64,000 bases of DNA. Origin: JALZMG01 sp963844175. GTDB taxonomy: Bacteria; Actinomycetota; Acidimicrobiia; Acidimicrobiales; Ilumatobacteraceae. A program made the translations under genes and the position numbers. The stretch covers positions 71,460 to 135,459 of the forward strand of contig CAWJNE010000016.1 of the NCBI GenBank assembly GCA_963844175.1, read 5' to 3'. The notes below the pieces were generated by a model. That model did no database searches. It was not told the DNA's origin and saw only the letters and a list, made by a program, of their open reading frames with translations. The stretch's first letter is position 1. Each line of letters opens with the position of its first letter. Shown in pieces: positions 28,673-36,219 of this stretch.

Positions 28673-29614
28673 TCAGCCGACGCGAAGTGAACGCCGGCGC
28701 TCGTCGTAGATCACCCGCAGCTGCCGCCCGAACCCGGCCAGGTCCTGGCGCACGGACTCGTCCGCTCGGACGATGCGCCAGCCGATCTCGTCGCACGCCC
28801 GGTCCCGAGCTTGATCGGCGCGCTGGCGCAGGTCGCCGCCGTGCCACCAGCTGTCCCCGGGCTCGACCCCGAGCCGGACGTCCGGCCACGCCATGTCGAC
28901 GTGGATCAGCTCGGTGCTGGGCAGGATCAGCGGGAGCTGACGGACGGGCTCGGGGAGCCCGGCGCCCAGGATCGCGTCGACGACGTCCTGCTCGAGGCCG
29001 CTCTGACTGGGCTTCGACTGGAACGACATCCGCTCGAGCCAGTGCTCGAACCGGGTGACACCGGTCCGGCCGCTCCGCCGCACGGCGGCCAGGTAGTCAG
29101 CGGCTGCCTCGGGCGTGACCAGCTGACGATGCCAGGCGTCCTCCGCGGCGCGCTGGAACCGGTGGTCGTTGAACACCGCCGCCAGCCGGAACAGCGCGCG
29201 CAGCGGTGTCGCCACCCGCAGGCCATCCGGACGGACCATGACATCGCGGTGGGAGTCGACCCAGCTGGTCAGGTGCACCCGACCCCACGAGGGCATCGTC
29301 GCCCGGCGGTCCTCGCCGATCGTGCACTCGACGATGCGCTTCGGCATCTGGCGCAGTCCGTGCACGACGCCGGCGCTGAACCCACTGATGAAGACGTCGC
29401 CGCCGACGCTCAGCTGCAGGGCCATCGCTCGTGCGTCGAACGACTCCTTCGTCCCTGCGAGCTGGACGATGCCGGGCAGGACGGTCCTGATCGCGCCGTC
29501 ACGCCGCGCCCGCTTGATCGCGCTCGGTGACATCGACAGCTCGCCGAGCTGACCCACGGAGGCGACCCCGTGCTGCGTGGCGAACAGTTGGAGGGCGGGT
29601 GGATGGATGATCAC
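28673..29614 (-). CDS. AbiEi-antitoxin-like N-terminus with C-terminal DUF559/VSR-like nuclease domain
   Basis: 313 residues. The N-terminal half (ATQHGVASVGQLGELSMSPSAIKRARRDGAIRTVLPGIVQLAG) is a winged-helix of the type IV toxin-antitoxin AbiEi family. The C-terminal part (IHVDMAWPDVRLGVEPGDSWWHGG, then DRACDEIGWRIVRADESVRQDL) fits DUF559, a PD-(D/E)XK fold related to VSR endonucleases; the ExK pattern is weak here (GVEPGD). Such fused proteins are frequent in actinobacteria and their role is not settled. No partner toxin gene is adjacent. The gene lies alone between the inverted repeats; the ATG at 29614 leaves 41 bases to the right repeat. Confidence 0.7.
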   Translation of the reverse strand: MIIHPPALQLFATQHGVASVGQLGELSMSPSAIKRARRDGAIRTVLPGIVQLAGTKESFDARAMALQLSVGGDVFISGFSAGVVHGLRQMPKRIVECTIGEDRRATMPSWGRVHLTSWVDSHRDVMVRPDGLRVATPLRALFRLAAVFNDHRFQRAAEDAWHRQLVTPEAAADYLAAVRRSGRTGVTRFEHWLERMSFQSKPSQSGLEQDVVDAILGAGLPEPVRQLPLILPSTELIHVDMAWPDVRLGVEPGDSWWHGGDLRQRADQARDRACDEIGWRIVRADESVRQDLAGFGRQLRVIYDERRRSLRVG

Positions 29615-29655
29615 ATCCGCCCTGGGCGCGCCGACCGCTCGGAAGCGGAACCCCG

Positions 29656-29712
29656 CCGTTCTTCTGAGGATCTGGGGTCATTCTTGACCCCTGAAAACGC
29701 TTGAGAACCCGA
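29656..29712 (-). repeat. Right 57-bp inverted repeat
   Basis: Read on the minus strand it begins TCGGGTTCTCAAGCGTTTTC and carries the hairpin GGGGTCA-AGAA-TGACCCC. It lies upstream of the cassette gene and ends nine bases before the stop codon of the neighbouring XRE regulator gene. Confidence 0.85.
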
Positions 29713-29721
29713 TCTTGGGGG

Positions 29722-30567
29722 TCAGAGGCGGCGGCGGAGGCGCTGGAGGTGGTTGACGACGGAGGTCGGTTGGACGTCGGCGTCGCGGATCAACAGGTCG
29801 AAGTGGCGGCTCAGCGTGCGCACGTGCTCGACGGACGTCAGCACGAGGTACAGGTGCCCGAGGTACAGCGCGGCCCGCTTCGGCCCGAACACCGTGACCG
29901 GCGCGGCGTAGCGACGCGACCCGTCGAACAGGAACCAGCGGAACGTCGGGTACAGCTCCTCGACGAGGCGGATCAGGTGGTCGAGCTGCTGGCGGCGGGC
30001 CTCGATGCCGATCCGGCTCCACAGCCCCTCGCCCCGGGCGAACGAGGCCAGCCCCTGCGCCGAGGAGCAGCACTCCATCTCCGTGTCGGGATGGCGAGCC
30101 CATGCCAGCTGGGCTTCGGTGACCTCGATGGTCTGCGCCACGTCCGGCCCACCGGCGCGAGCCCGCTCGAACCGGATCACCGCCTCCGTCTTCAGCAGGT
30201 CGGGCAGGGTCGACGGGACGTATCGGATCTTGTACTCGGCCGCCTCGCCCAGCCACCCGAGCAGCTTCTCGTCGGTCGTGGACGGTCCGGGTGCCTCGAA
30301 CGACGTGTGGGTCAACAGCTCCGCCTCGAGCGGACCGACGTTGCTCAGCCCGACGAGCCAGTCGAGCGACAGGTCGTGGGCGACGGCCAAGGCGTGCAAC
30401 GTGTCGACGCGTGGGAGCCGGGTCGTCGTCGGGGACAGCAGCTGCGACAGCGTCGTGCGGTCGACGCCAGCCCGCTCGGCGAACTCGGTCTTGGTCATGC
30501 CGGTGCGCTGGATGGCCTCGGCGAGTCGCTCGTGCAGCACCCAGCCCGCCCGTGTGTACACATCCAT
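29722..30567 (-). CDS. XRE-family (helix-turn-helix 3) transcriptional regulator
   Basis: 281 residues. The N-terminal DNA-binding domain is MTKTEFAERAGVDRTTLSQLLSP (about residues 24-46), followed by a long helical regulatory region with FRWFLFDGSRRYAAPVTVFGPKRAALYLG near the end. This C-terminal part resembles regulators that sense a small ligand, but I cannot name it. ATG start at 30567 (GTG 30570 possible). It is divergent from the fatty acid desaturase gene with 75 bases between them, so it probably controls that gene and itself. Confidence 0.83.
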   Translation of the reverse strand: MDVYTRAGWVLHERLAEAIQRTGMTKTEFAERAGVDRTTLSQLLSPTTTRLPRVDTLHALAVAHDLSLDWLVGLSNVGPLEAELLTHTSFEAPGPSTTDEKLLGWLGEAAEYKIRYVPSTLPDLLKTEAVIRFERARAGGPDVAQTIEVTEAQLAWARHPDTEMECCSSAQGLASFARGEGLWSRIGIEARRQQLDHLIRLVEELYPTFRWFLFDGSRRYAAPVTVFGPKRAALYLGHLYLVLTSVEHVRTLSRHFDLLIRDADVQPTSVVNHLQRLRRRL

Positions 30568-30593
30568 CACGTGTAGCGTAGACGCAACAGATG

Positions 30594-30611
30594 TGCTGCA
30601 ATACAACAGCA
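30594..30611. promoter_or_regulatory. Inverted repeat in the XRE/desaturase divergent promoter
   Basis: TGCTG and CAGCA arms are separated by eight bases (CAATACAA), an AT-richer stretch than its surroundings. It lies midway between the two divergent starts and is the best operator candidate for the XRE protein. A TACAAC hexamer six bases before the desaturase GTG is a possible -10 element. Confidence 0.35.
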
Positions 30612-30642
30612 ATGTAGTAGCGTCCGCGCGTACAACTGAACC

Positions 30643-31581
30643 GTGCTCCCCCAGCGGGTCGAGTGGCCGACGGTTGCCGTCGCCGTGACGATCTGGGGTG
30701 GCGGCGCGGCCGTCCTCGCCGTCCACGAGCGTCTCCCGACCCTGCTGACCATCCTCATCCTCGGCGTGCTGGCGGCGTGGTACGGGTCACTGCAGCACGA
30801 GGTGATCCACGGCCACCCGACGCCGTGGCGCTCGGTCAACGGTGCACTGGCTGGCGCACCGCTCGGACTGGTTGTCCCGTTCTCGACCTACCGCGCCACG
30901 CACCTGGCCCACCACCGCGCCCCCGAGCTCACCGAACCGGGCCTCGACCCCGAGAGCTTTCACGTCAGCGCGGCGACCTGGGACCGCTGCGGCCCGTTGC
31001 GCCGGACCGCGCTGCGGGCGCTGCGCACCCTCGCCGGGCGGATGATCCTCGGACCGGTCGTCCAGGCCGCGACGTGCTGGACCGGACTCGCCGACGATGC
31101 CCGCAAATCGCCGCGCGGTGCGATCCGCCTTGTCACCCACCTCGGTGGTGTCGCGGTGGTGCTGCTCGTCGTCGATGCCGCCGGCATGGCGCCTTGGGTC
31201 TACGTGGTCGCGGTGGCCTGGGTCGGCGGCGCGCTCTCGCTGCTGCGGTCGTTCGCCGAGCACCGCTGGACCGCCTCCGGCACCCGGTCGGCGGTCGTCC
31301 ACGCCGGCCCGGCGATGGCGCTGCTCTACCTCAACAACAACCTCCACCACACCCACCACGAGCGTCCTGGCGTGGCGTGGTTCCGCCTTCCGGTCGAGCA
31401 CCGCCGCCTCGACGCCTCCACCGAGGCCGCCCTCGGTGCCGGCGTCTACAACGGGTACGGCGAGGTAGCGCGCCGCTACCTGTTCCGAGCGTTCGACGCG
31501 CCGGTCGTCACATCGACGGCATCGCCTTCACCGGTCGGTGCGTCCGTCGCTTCCACGCCGCAGCCAGCAACCGCTCAGTGA
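30643..31581 (+). CDS. Fatty acid desaturase family membrane protein
   Basis: 312 residues with the three His boxes of membrane di-iron desaturases: HEVIHGH, HLAHH and NNLHHTHH. Four hydrophobic segments are visible around them (TVAVAVTIWGGGAAVLAV, LLTILILGVLAAWYGSL, VAVVLLVVDAAGMAPWVYVVAVAWVGGAL). It probably introduces a double bond into a lipid acyl chain or modifies a related lipid. The GTG start at 30643 is next to a divergent XRE gene that likely regulates it. Its 3' end overlaps the opposite-strand DUF4235 gene by 74 bases; the last residues are low-complexity and could be a late extension. Confidence 0.87.
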   Translation: MLPQRVEWPTVAVAVTIWGGGAAVLAVHERLPTLLTILILGVLAAWYGSLQHEVIHGHPTPWRSVNGALAGAPLGLVVPFSTYRATHLAHHRAPELTEPGLDPESFHVSAATWDRCGPLRRTALRALRTLAGRMILGPVVQAATCWTGLADDARKSPRGAIRLVTHLGGVAVVLLVVDAAGMAPWVYVVAVAWVGGALSLLRSFAEHRWTASGTRSAVVHAGPAMALLYLNNNLHHTHHERPGVAWFRLPVEHRRLDASTEAALGAGVYNGYGEVARRYLFRAFDAPVVTSTASPSPVGASVASTPQPATAQ

Positions 31582-31840
31582 CGAGGCGTCCGAAGGCGCC
31601 GCCGACGGCGATGAAGCCGGACCATCCCACCGACGGCAGCCAGCCCATCCGCTCGTCCGCCGGGTTGAGCGACGCCGCGCCGCGCCGGCTGTAGCGCTGC
31701 CGACCCTGTTCCATCACCCACCGGACCGCCGCGGCGCTGGCGATCCCGACGGCGGCGCCGCCCAGCCGCCACACCTGCTCGGGTACCCCACCGTCGTCGT
31801 CGACCAGAGATCGGAGCGGACTATCGAACCGGGTGCTCAT
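31508..31840 (-). CDS. DUF4235-like small membrane protein
   Basis: 110 residues with two hydrophobic helices (LGGAAVGIASAAAVRWVM and GWSGFIAVGGAFGRLVTERLL) and a basic C-terminus, the usual form of DUF4235 proteins. Function unknown. The 3' end overlaps the convergent desaturase gene by 74 bases. The family assignment is from layout and general pattern only. Confidence 0.55.
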   Translation of the reverse strand: MSTRFDSPLRSLVDDDGGVPEQVWRLGGAAVGIASAAAVRWVMEQGRQRYSRRGAASLNPADERMGWLPSVGWSGFIAVGGAFGRLVTERLLAAAWKRRTHRPVKAMPSM

Positions 31841-31870
31841 CCCGGTGATGTTGCCCGCCGGCCGCGGTTC

Positions 31871-32149
31871 CTACGCCGCCGGACACACCGTGGGGGAGAA
31901 CGACGGCACGTCCAGCAGCGCGGAGATCCGGCCGAACGCCCGCAGCCGAGCGACCTCGGGCTGCGACGGGTCGGCGAGCACGTCGACGATGACGGACGGC
32001 ACGGCTGCGGCGCGCGCTCGACGCACCACGGCGTCGAGTGACCGCAACACGGCGAGCGGCTGGTCGGCAAGCGGGCGCTCGTCGAGGGCGGAGGCCAGGT
32101 CGTCGAACACGTGGGAGGAACGGACGTGCGTGCTCATGGGTCTCATCAT
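31871..32149 (-). CDS. Small hypothetical protein next to the LysR gene
   Basis: 92 residues, mainly helical, with LDAVVRRARAAAVPSVIVDVLADPSQPEVARLRAFGRISALL. I do not recognise a family. A GGGAG string just before ATG 32149 supports that start; ATG 32137 is an alternative. It is divergent from the LysR gene and shares its control region, so it could be a LysR target. Confidence 0.45.
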   Translation of the reverse strand: MMRPMSTHVRSSHVFDDLASALDERPLADQPLAVLRSLDAVVRRARAAAVPSVIVDVLADPSQPEVARLRAFGRISALLDVPSFSPTVCPAA

Positions 32150-32193
32150 GAGCTCCCACCAGGCACAGCGCTAGCGATGATCAGTCATCATGT

Positions 32194-32212
32194 TCATCAG
32201 CTACGCTGATGA
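32194..32212. promoter_or_regulatory. Inverted repeat upstream of the LysR gene
   Basis: TCATCAGC and GCTGATGA are perfect eight-base arms with a TAC centre, ending three bases before the LysR ATG. A second weaker repeat (GATGA-TCAG-TCATC) lies just upstream at about 32177-32190. The pair is a likely LysR autoregulatory site. Confidence 0.55.
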
Positions 32213-32215
32213 CCC

Positions 32216-33136
32216 ATGCCAACCCTCCGAGACCTCGAGCTGCGCCATCTCGTCGCCCTGGACGCCGTCGCCACCGAAGGCACCTTCGGCCGGGCGGCAC
32301 AGCGACTCGGCTACACCCAGTCGGCGGTCAGCCAGCAGATCGCCGCCCTCGAACGGGCGATCGGCGGCGCGCTGTTCGACCGCCCGGGCGGGCCACGCCC
32401 CGTCGAGCTCACCCCGTTGGGCAAGCTCGTCGTCACGCACGCCCGCGAGGTGATCGGCCGGGTCGACGCCGCCGGGGAGGCGATCCAGCGCTTCCTCGCC
32501 GGCGACAGCGGGCGCATCGACGTCGGCACGTTCCAGAGCGTCTCGGCCGTGCTCCTCCCGGCGATCGTCGCCCAGCTGCGCACCGAGCAGCCCGACCTCG
32601 ACATCCGCCTGTTCGAGGACGAGCACAAGGAGCAGGCGTGCCGGATGGTCGTCGACGGCGAGCTCGACCTGACGTTCTGCGTCGGCACCCGGTCCGGGGA
32701 GCTGGAGTGCCTCACCCTGCTCGACGATCCGTTCGTGATCGTCGCCCGGCGGGGCGAGCTGACCCATGAGCGGTTCCCGACTCGCCAGCTGCAGGGCCTC
32801 CCCCTGATCGGTTACCCGGTCGGCCCGTGCCAGCAGGAGATCGAGGATGGGCTGCGCAACGCCGGGGTCGAGCCCACCTACGTCTTCCGCACCAACGACA
32901 ACGGCGCCCAGATCGCGATGGTGCGCGCCGGGATGGGGCGGGCGGTGATGCCGCTGCTCGCCGTCGACACCGCCGACCCGACCATCGACGTGCGCCCGCT
33001 GCGTCCGACCATCCCACCGCGCCAGGTCTGCCTCGTGTGGCGCCGCGACCGCACGCTGTCGCCGGTCGCCGCCCGCCTGATCCAGATCGCCGCCGACGTC
33101 GCCGGCGACCTCGGTCACCTCCCCGTCTCTGCCTGA
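32216..33136 (+). CDS. LysR-family transcriptional regulator
   Basis: 306 residues, normal for the family. The N-terminal helix-turn-helix is FGRAAQRLGYTQSAVSQQIAALERAIGGALFDR, followed by a linker helix and a periplasmic-binding-protein-like effector domain (about 95-290). The ligand is unknown. The start ATG 32216 directly follows an inverted repeat. Its stop is three bases from the stop of the convergent carboxylase gene. The most likely targets are itself and the divergent small gene. Confidence 0.93.
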   Translation: MPTLRDLELRHLVALDAVATEGTFGRAAQRLGYTQSAVSQQIAALERAIGGALFDRPGGPRPVELTPLGKLVVTHAREVIGRVDAAGEAIQRFLAGDSGRIDVGTFQSVSAVLLPAIVAQLRTEQPDLDIRLFEDEHKEQACRMVVDGELDLTFCVGTRSGELECLTLLDDPFVIVARRGELTHERFPTRQLQGLPLIGYPVGPCQQEIEDGLRNAGVEPTYVFRTNDNGAQIAMVRAGMGRAVMPLLAVDTADPTIDVRPLRPTIPPRQVCLVWRRDRTLSPVAARLIQIAADVAGDLGHLPVSA

Positions 33137-33139
33137 CCG

Positions 33140-34657
33140 TCAGACCGGCGGCACCCCGTGGCGCCTGGTGGCGAAGTGACGGTCCTTCCCGCGGGCGAGG
33201 GCGAGCCGGCGGACGAGCTCGGCCCGCAGGTCCTCCGGCTGCACGACGGCGTCGACCACGAGGTCCGAGGCCAACCGCAGCACGTCGACGTCGGTCTCGA
33301 ACAGCGCCCGCTGCTCGGACACGAACGCTTCCCGCTCGGCCGGGTCGTCGATGGCGGCGATCTTGTTGGCGTACACCGCGTTGATCGCCGCCTCCGGGCC
33401 CATGATGGCGATGCGTGCCGTCGGCAGTGCGATCGTCGCGTCCGGCGCGAACGCCGGTCCGGACATCGCGTAGAGCCCCGCCCCGTAGGCCTTGCGGACG
33501 ATCACGGAGAACTTCGGCACGGTCGCCTCGCTGACCGCCGTCACCAGCTTCGCTCCGTGGCGGATGATCCCCTGGCGCTCCACCACCGAGCCGATCATGA
33601 AGCCCGGCACATCGGCCAGGAAGACGAGCGGCACGTTGAACGCGTCGCAGCACCAGATGAACCGCGCCGCCTTGTCCGCCGAGTCGACGAACAGCGTTCC
33701 GCCGAGGTGGGCCGAGTTGTTCGCCACCACGCCGATCGGATGACCGTCGAGCCGGGCCAGCCCGACGACCAGCTCGCGGGCGAACAGCGGCTTGATCTCG
33801 AAGAAGCTGTGCCGGTCGACGATGCCGTCGATCACGCCGTGGATGTCGAACGGCACCCGCTCGTCGGTCGGGATCGAGTCCGGGCCCAGCTCGAGCTCCG
33901 GCGGTTCGCTGGCGTACACGGGCGGATCGTCCCGCCACGTGCGCGGGAAGTAGCTGAGGTACGCCCTGGCCTGGTCGATGGCGTCGGTGTCGTCGGACGC
34001 CAGGTTGTCGGCGCAGCCCGACTGCGAGACGTGCATCCGGGCGCCGCCCATGTCCTCCAACGTCGTGATCTCTCCGACGACCATCTCGGCCATGCGCGGC
34101 GAGCCGAGGTACATGGATGCGTTGCCGTCGACCATGAAGACGACGTCGCAGAACGACGGGATGTAGGCGCCGCCCGCCGCCGACGGACCGAACAGGCAGC
34201 ACACCTGCGGCACCTGGCCGGAGAGCCGGACCTGGTTGTAGAAGATCCGGCCGGCACCGCGGCGCCCCGGGAACAGCTGCACCTGGTCGGTCAGGCGCCC
34301 ACCGGCCGAATCGACGAGCCACACGATCGGCACCTGCTCGGCCAGCGCCGCCTCCGACGCCCTGACCATCTTCTCGACCGTGCGCGCCCCCCACGACCCG
34401 GCCTTGACCATCGGGTCGTTGGCCACGACGACAGCCGGCACCCCCTCGATCGTCGCCCGGCCGGTGACCACGCCGTCGGCGGGCAGCCCCGTGGCCACGG
34501 CGTTGGCCAGCACACCGTCCTCGACGAACGAGCCGGGATCGACGAGCAGGTCGATGCGCTCGCGCGCCGTCAGCTTGCCCTGGCCGCGCAGCTTCTCGAG
34601 CCCGCGAGGATCCGGCGTGACGGCTCGTTCGGCGGCTGCCCGCACGTCGTCACGCAT
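33140..34657 (-). CDS. Acyl-CoA carboxylase carboxyltransferase (beta) subunit
   Basis: Transfers CO2 from carboxybiotin to an acyl-CoA such as propionyl- or methylcrotonyl-CoA. The 505 residues have the two crotonase-like carboxyltransferase halves: KLTARERIDLLVDPGSF with VDSAGGRL..., GPSAAGGAYIPSFCDVVFMV and SGCADNLASDDTDAI, then the second half with FLADVPGFMIG and KAYGAGLYAMSG, SARIAIMGPEAAINAVYANKI-like. ATG at 34657 has TAGCCT eight bases upstream, suggesting a leaderless transcript; the frame is open to 34789. No biotin-carrying alpha subunit is in the window. Confidence 0.92.
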   Translation of the reverse strand: MRDDVRAAAERAVTPDPRGLEKLRGQGKLTARERIDLLVDPGSFVEDGVLANAVATGLPADGVVTGRATIEGVPAVVVANDPMVKAGSWGARTVEKMVRASEAALAEQVPIVWLVDSAGGRLTDQVQLFPGRRGAGRIFYNQVRLSGQVPQVCCLFGPSAAGGAYIPSFCDVVFMVDGNASMYLGSPRMAEMVVGEITTLEDMGGARMHVSQSGCADNLASDDTDAIDQARAYLSYFPRTWRDDPPVYASEPPELELGPDSIPTDERVPFDIHGVIDGIVDRHSFFEIKPLFARELVVGLARLDGHPIGVVANNSAHLGGTLFVDSADKAARFIWCCDAFNVPLVFLADVPGFMIGSVVERQGIIRHGAKLVTAVSEATVPKFSVIVRKAYGAGLYAMSGPAFAPDATIALPTARIAIMGPEAAINAVYANKIAAIDDPAEREAFVSEQRALFETDVDVLRLASDLVVDAVVQPEDLRAELVRRLALARGKDRHFATRRHGVPPV

Positions 34658-34668
34658 GTCGGCGCAGG

Positions 34669-35205
34669 CTAGGTGAGCTGCGGTGCCCCGACGTCGTGCA
34701 GGTGGTGCACGGGATCGTGCAGGAAGTAGCGGGCGAAGGTGTCGACCGTGAAGACCGCGCCGTCGCTGCGCCGCCCGGTCCGCGACCACTGCTCGCCCTC
34801 GACGGCGGCGAACGACGCGGCGATGTGCTCGGCGGCAGCCGACAGCTCACCGGCGACCGTCGTCGCATCGGCCTCGCCGTACCGCTCGGCGACGGCCGTC
34901 TCGTCCTGGTCCCAGTTGGTGAACTGCGGGTCGTCCTCGGTCAGCATCAGGGCCAGCCGCTGGTCGAACAACCGGAACACGTCGCGGACGTGACCGGCGT
35001 ACTCCAGCGGCGACCACACCCCCTGCTGCGGCCGGCGGTCGACATCGGGCTCGGCCAGCACCTCCTGCCACCTGGCGGCGTTGGCGACGACCAGCTCCGG
35101 CACCCGCGTCACGTCCAGCCGTGCGGCGTCGAAGCCGCATTCCGGGCAGGGCTGGGTCAAGACCCACGTCCAGTCCTTGGTGTCCGGCTCGATGTCGCCG
35201 CTCAA
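34669..35205 (-). CDS. DinB superfamily protein
   Basis: About 178 residues from a TTG at 35205; the open frame reaches 35280, but the conserved part begins SGDIEPDTKDWTWVLTQPCPECGFDA. This Cys-containing opening and the later WSPLEYAGHVRDVFRLFDQRL and HDPVHHLHDV are typical of a DinB subgroup common in actinobacteria. The His residues suggest a metal site. Function unknown. It ends 11 bases before the carboxylase start and may share its transcript. The TTG start is a judgement. Confidence 0.75.
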   Translation of the reverse strand: MSGDIEPDTKDWTWVLTQPCPECGFDAARLDVTRVPELVVANAARWQEVLAEPDVDRRPQQGVWSPLEYAGHVRDVFRLFDQRLALMLTEDDPQFTNWDQDETAVAERYGEADATTVAGELSAAAEHIAASFAAVEGEQWSRTGRRSDGAVFTVDTFARYFLHDPVHHLHDVGAPQLT

Positions 35206-35351
35206 TGCGCTAAGACCCGCAGCACGTAAAGCCTTGTGCTTCGTGATGCGGCGCAGTACCTTGTCGCACCGCGGAAACATCTACCGTGCAAATCGGGCGA
35301 TTTCACACAAAGACGGCTGTTTCGACAGCCCGCAGCAGACAGGTGGGACAG

Positions 35352-36005
35352 ATGCGCAGAGGTAAGACAGTCGGCACGATCATCGGCGCCAGCGCCATCG
35401 TAGCGACGGGGCTCATGGTGACAGCGACGACCGTCAGCGCGCTCGTCCCACCACCCAACGATCCCAACCAACCGCAGGAGAAGGTGGAGATCTGCCACGC
35501 CACGGGCAGCGCGAACAACCCGTACGTCATCAACGAACCGAACGCCGACGGGGATGTGTCCGGACACGCCGATCACCCGGACGACATTATCCCGCCCTTC
35601 TGGTACGGCGACCCGGCCGCGTCATTCCCCGGGCAGAACTGGGACGCAGAGGGGCAGGCAATCTTCGCGAACGACTGCGCGGTTCCTGCAACGACAACGA
35701 CCGCTGCGCCGACCACGACCGCTGCACCGACCACGACCGCTGCACCGACCACGACCGCTGCACCGACCACGACCGCTGCACCCACGACGACCGCTGGGCC
35801 GACCACGACTGCCGCGTCGACCACGACCGCAGGACCGACCACCACGGCCGGACCGACCACCTCTGGAGTCGTGCCACCACCGCCGAACACCGGGACATTG
35901 CCCCCGACCGGGAGCAGCGACAGCTCGAACGTCGCCGGCGTGGCGTTGCTTTCGCTCCTCGGCGGCACCCTCGCCCTGTTCATCGCTCGCCGTCGGGCGG
36001 CCTGA
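35352..36005 (+). CDS. Secreted surface protein with Thr/Pro/Ala repeats and LPPTG-like sorting signal
   Basis: 217 residues: a signal peptide (TVGTIIGASAIVATGLMVTATTVSA), a small folded region with two Cys and several His/Asp residues (VEICHATGSANNPYVI, SGHADHPDDIIPP), a repeat stalk of PTTTAA units, and a tail of LPPTG, a hydrophobic helix and RRRAA. The ICHATG/HADHPDD pattern is seen in other actinobacterial and cyanobacterial secreted proteins. Sortase anchoring is likely though LPPTG is a variant motif and no sortase is in the window. ATG 35352 has AGGTGGGA upstream. A paralogous design follows in the next gene. Confidence 0.8.
   Translation: MRRGKTVGTIIGASAIVATGLMVTATTVSALVPPPNDPNQPQEKVEICHATGSANNPYVINEPNADGDVSGHADHPDDIIPPFWYGDPAASFPGQNWDAEGQAIFANDCAVPATTTTAAPTTTAAPTTTAAPTTTAAPTTTAAPTTTAGPTTTAASTTTAGPTTTAGPTTSGVVPPPPNTGTLPPTGSSDSSNVAGVALLSLLGGTLALFIARRRAA
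35705..35790 (+). repeat. In-frame 18-bp tandem repeats (PTTTAA stalk)
   Basis: About five copies of an 18-base unit of the form CCGACCACGACCGCTGCA encode PTTTAA. The later stalk continues with degenerate six-residue units. Such regions readily change copy number. Confidence 0.8.
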
Positions 36006-36038
36006 TCGGGCTGGCCGACCGACCGTTGGCGCCCGATC
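36004..36038 (+). terminator. Hairpin after the first surface protein gene
   Basis: GATCGGGC (36004-36011) and GCCCGATC (36031-36038) are perfect eight-base arms that begin in the stop codon. The loop is 19 bases and no T-run follows, as is usual in high-GC actinobacteria. Confidence 0.55.
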
Positions 36039-36219
36039 GTCCGGCTCACCGCTGACGAGGCGGCGGTCGTCCCACGACGAGGTGAACTGTGCCACGCGCC
36101 TTGTCGTCCTGCGTCTGGTCGGTTAGCTTCTCCCAGTCGTCGCCGTCGCGGACGGTGACAATCACGAACACCGGGACCCGCCATGCGGATGGCGCCCCGG
36201 AGAAAAGGTGGGCTCTCGG

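Larger units (their letters stand above)
28616..29712. mobile_element. Single-gene cassette bounded by 57-bp inverted repeats
   Basis: The terminal repeats 28616-28672 and 29656-29712 match at 52 of 57 positions in inverted orientation. They enclose one leftward gene (28673-29614) that fills almost all of the 1097-bp unit. Each repeat contains its own hairpin (GGGGTCA, four-base loop, TGACCCC). No transposase is present, and I see no obvious target-site duplication in the flanks. The form is that of a non-autonomous or unrecognised mobile unit, but a selfish repeat pair or paired terminators are possible. Confidence 0.6.

Noticed and set aside
28616..29712. A classical insertion sequence
   Set aside because: The enclosed protein has no transposase features and no target-site duplication is evident, so I call it only a repeat-bounded cassette.
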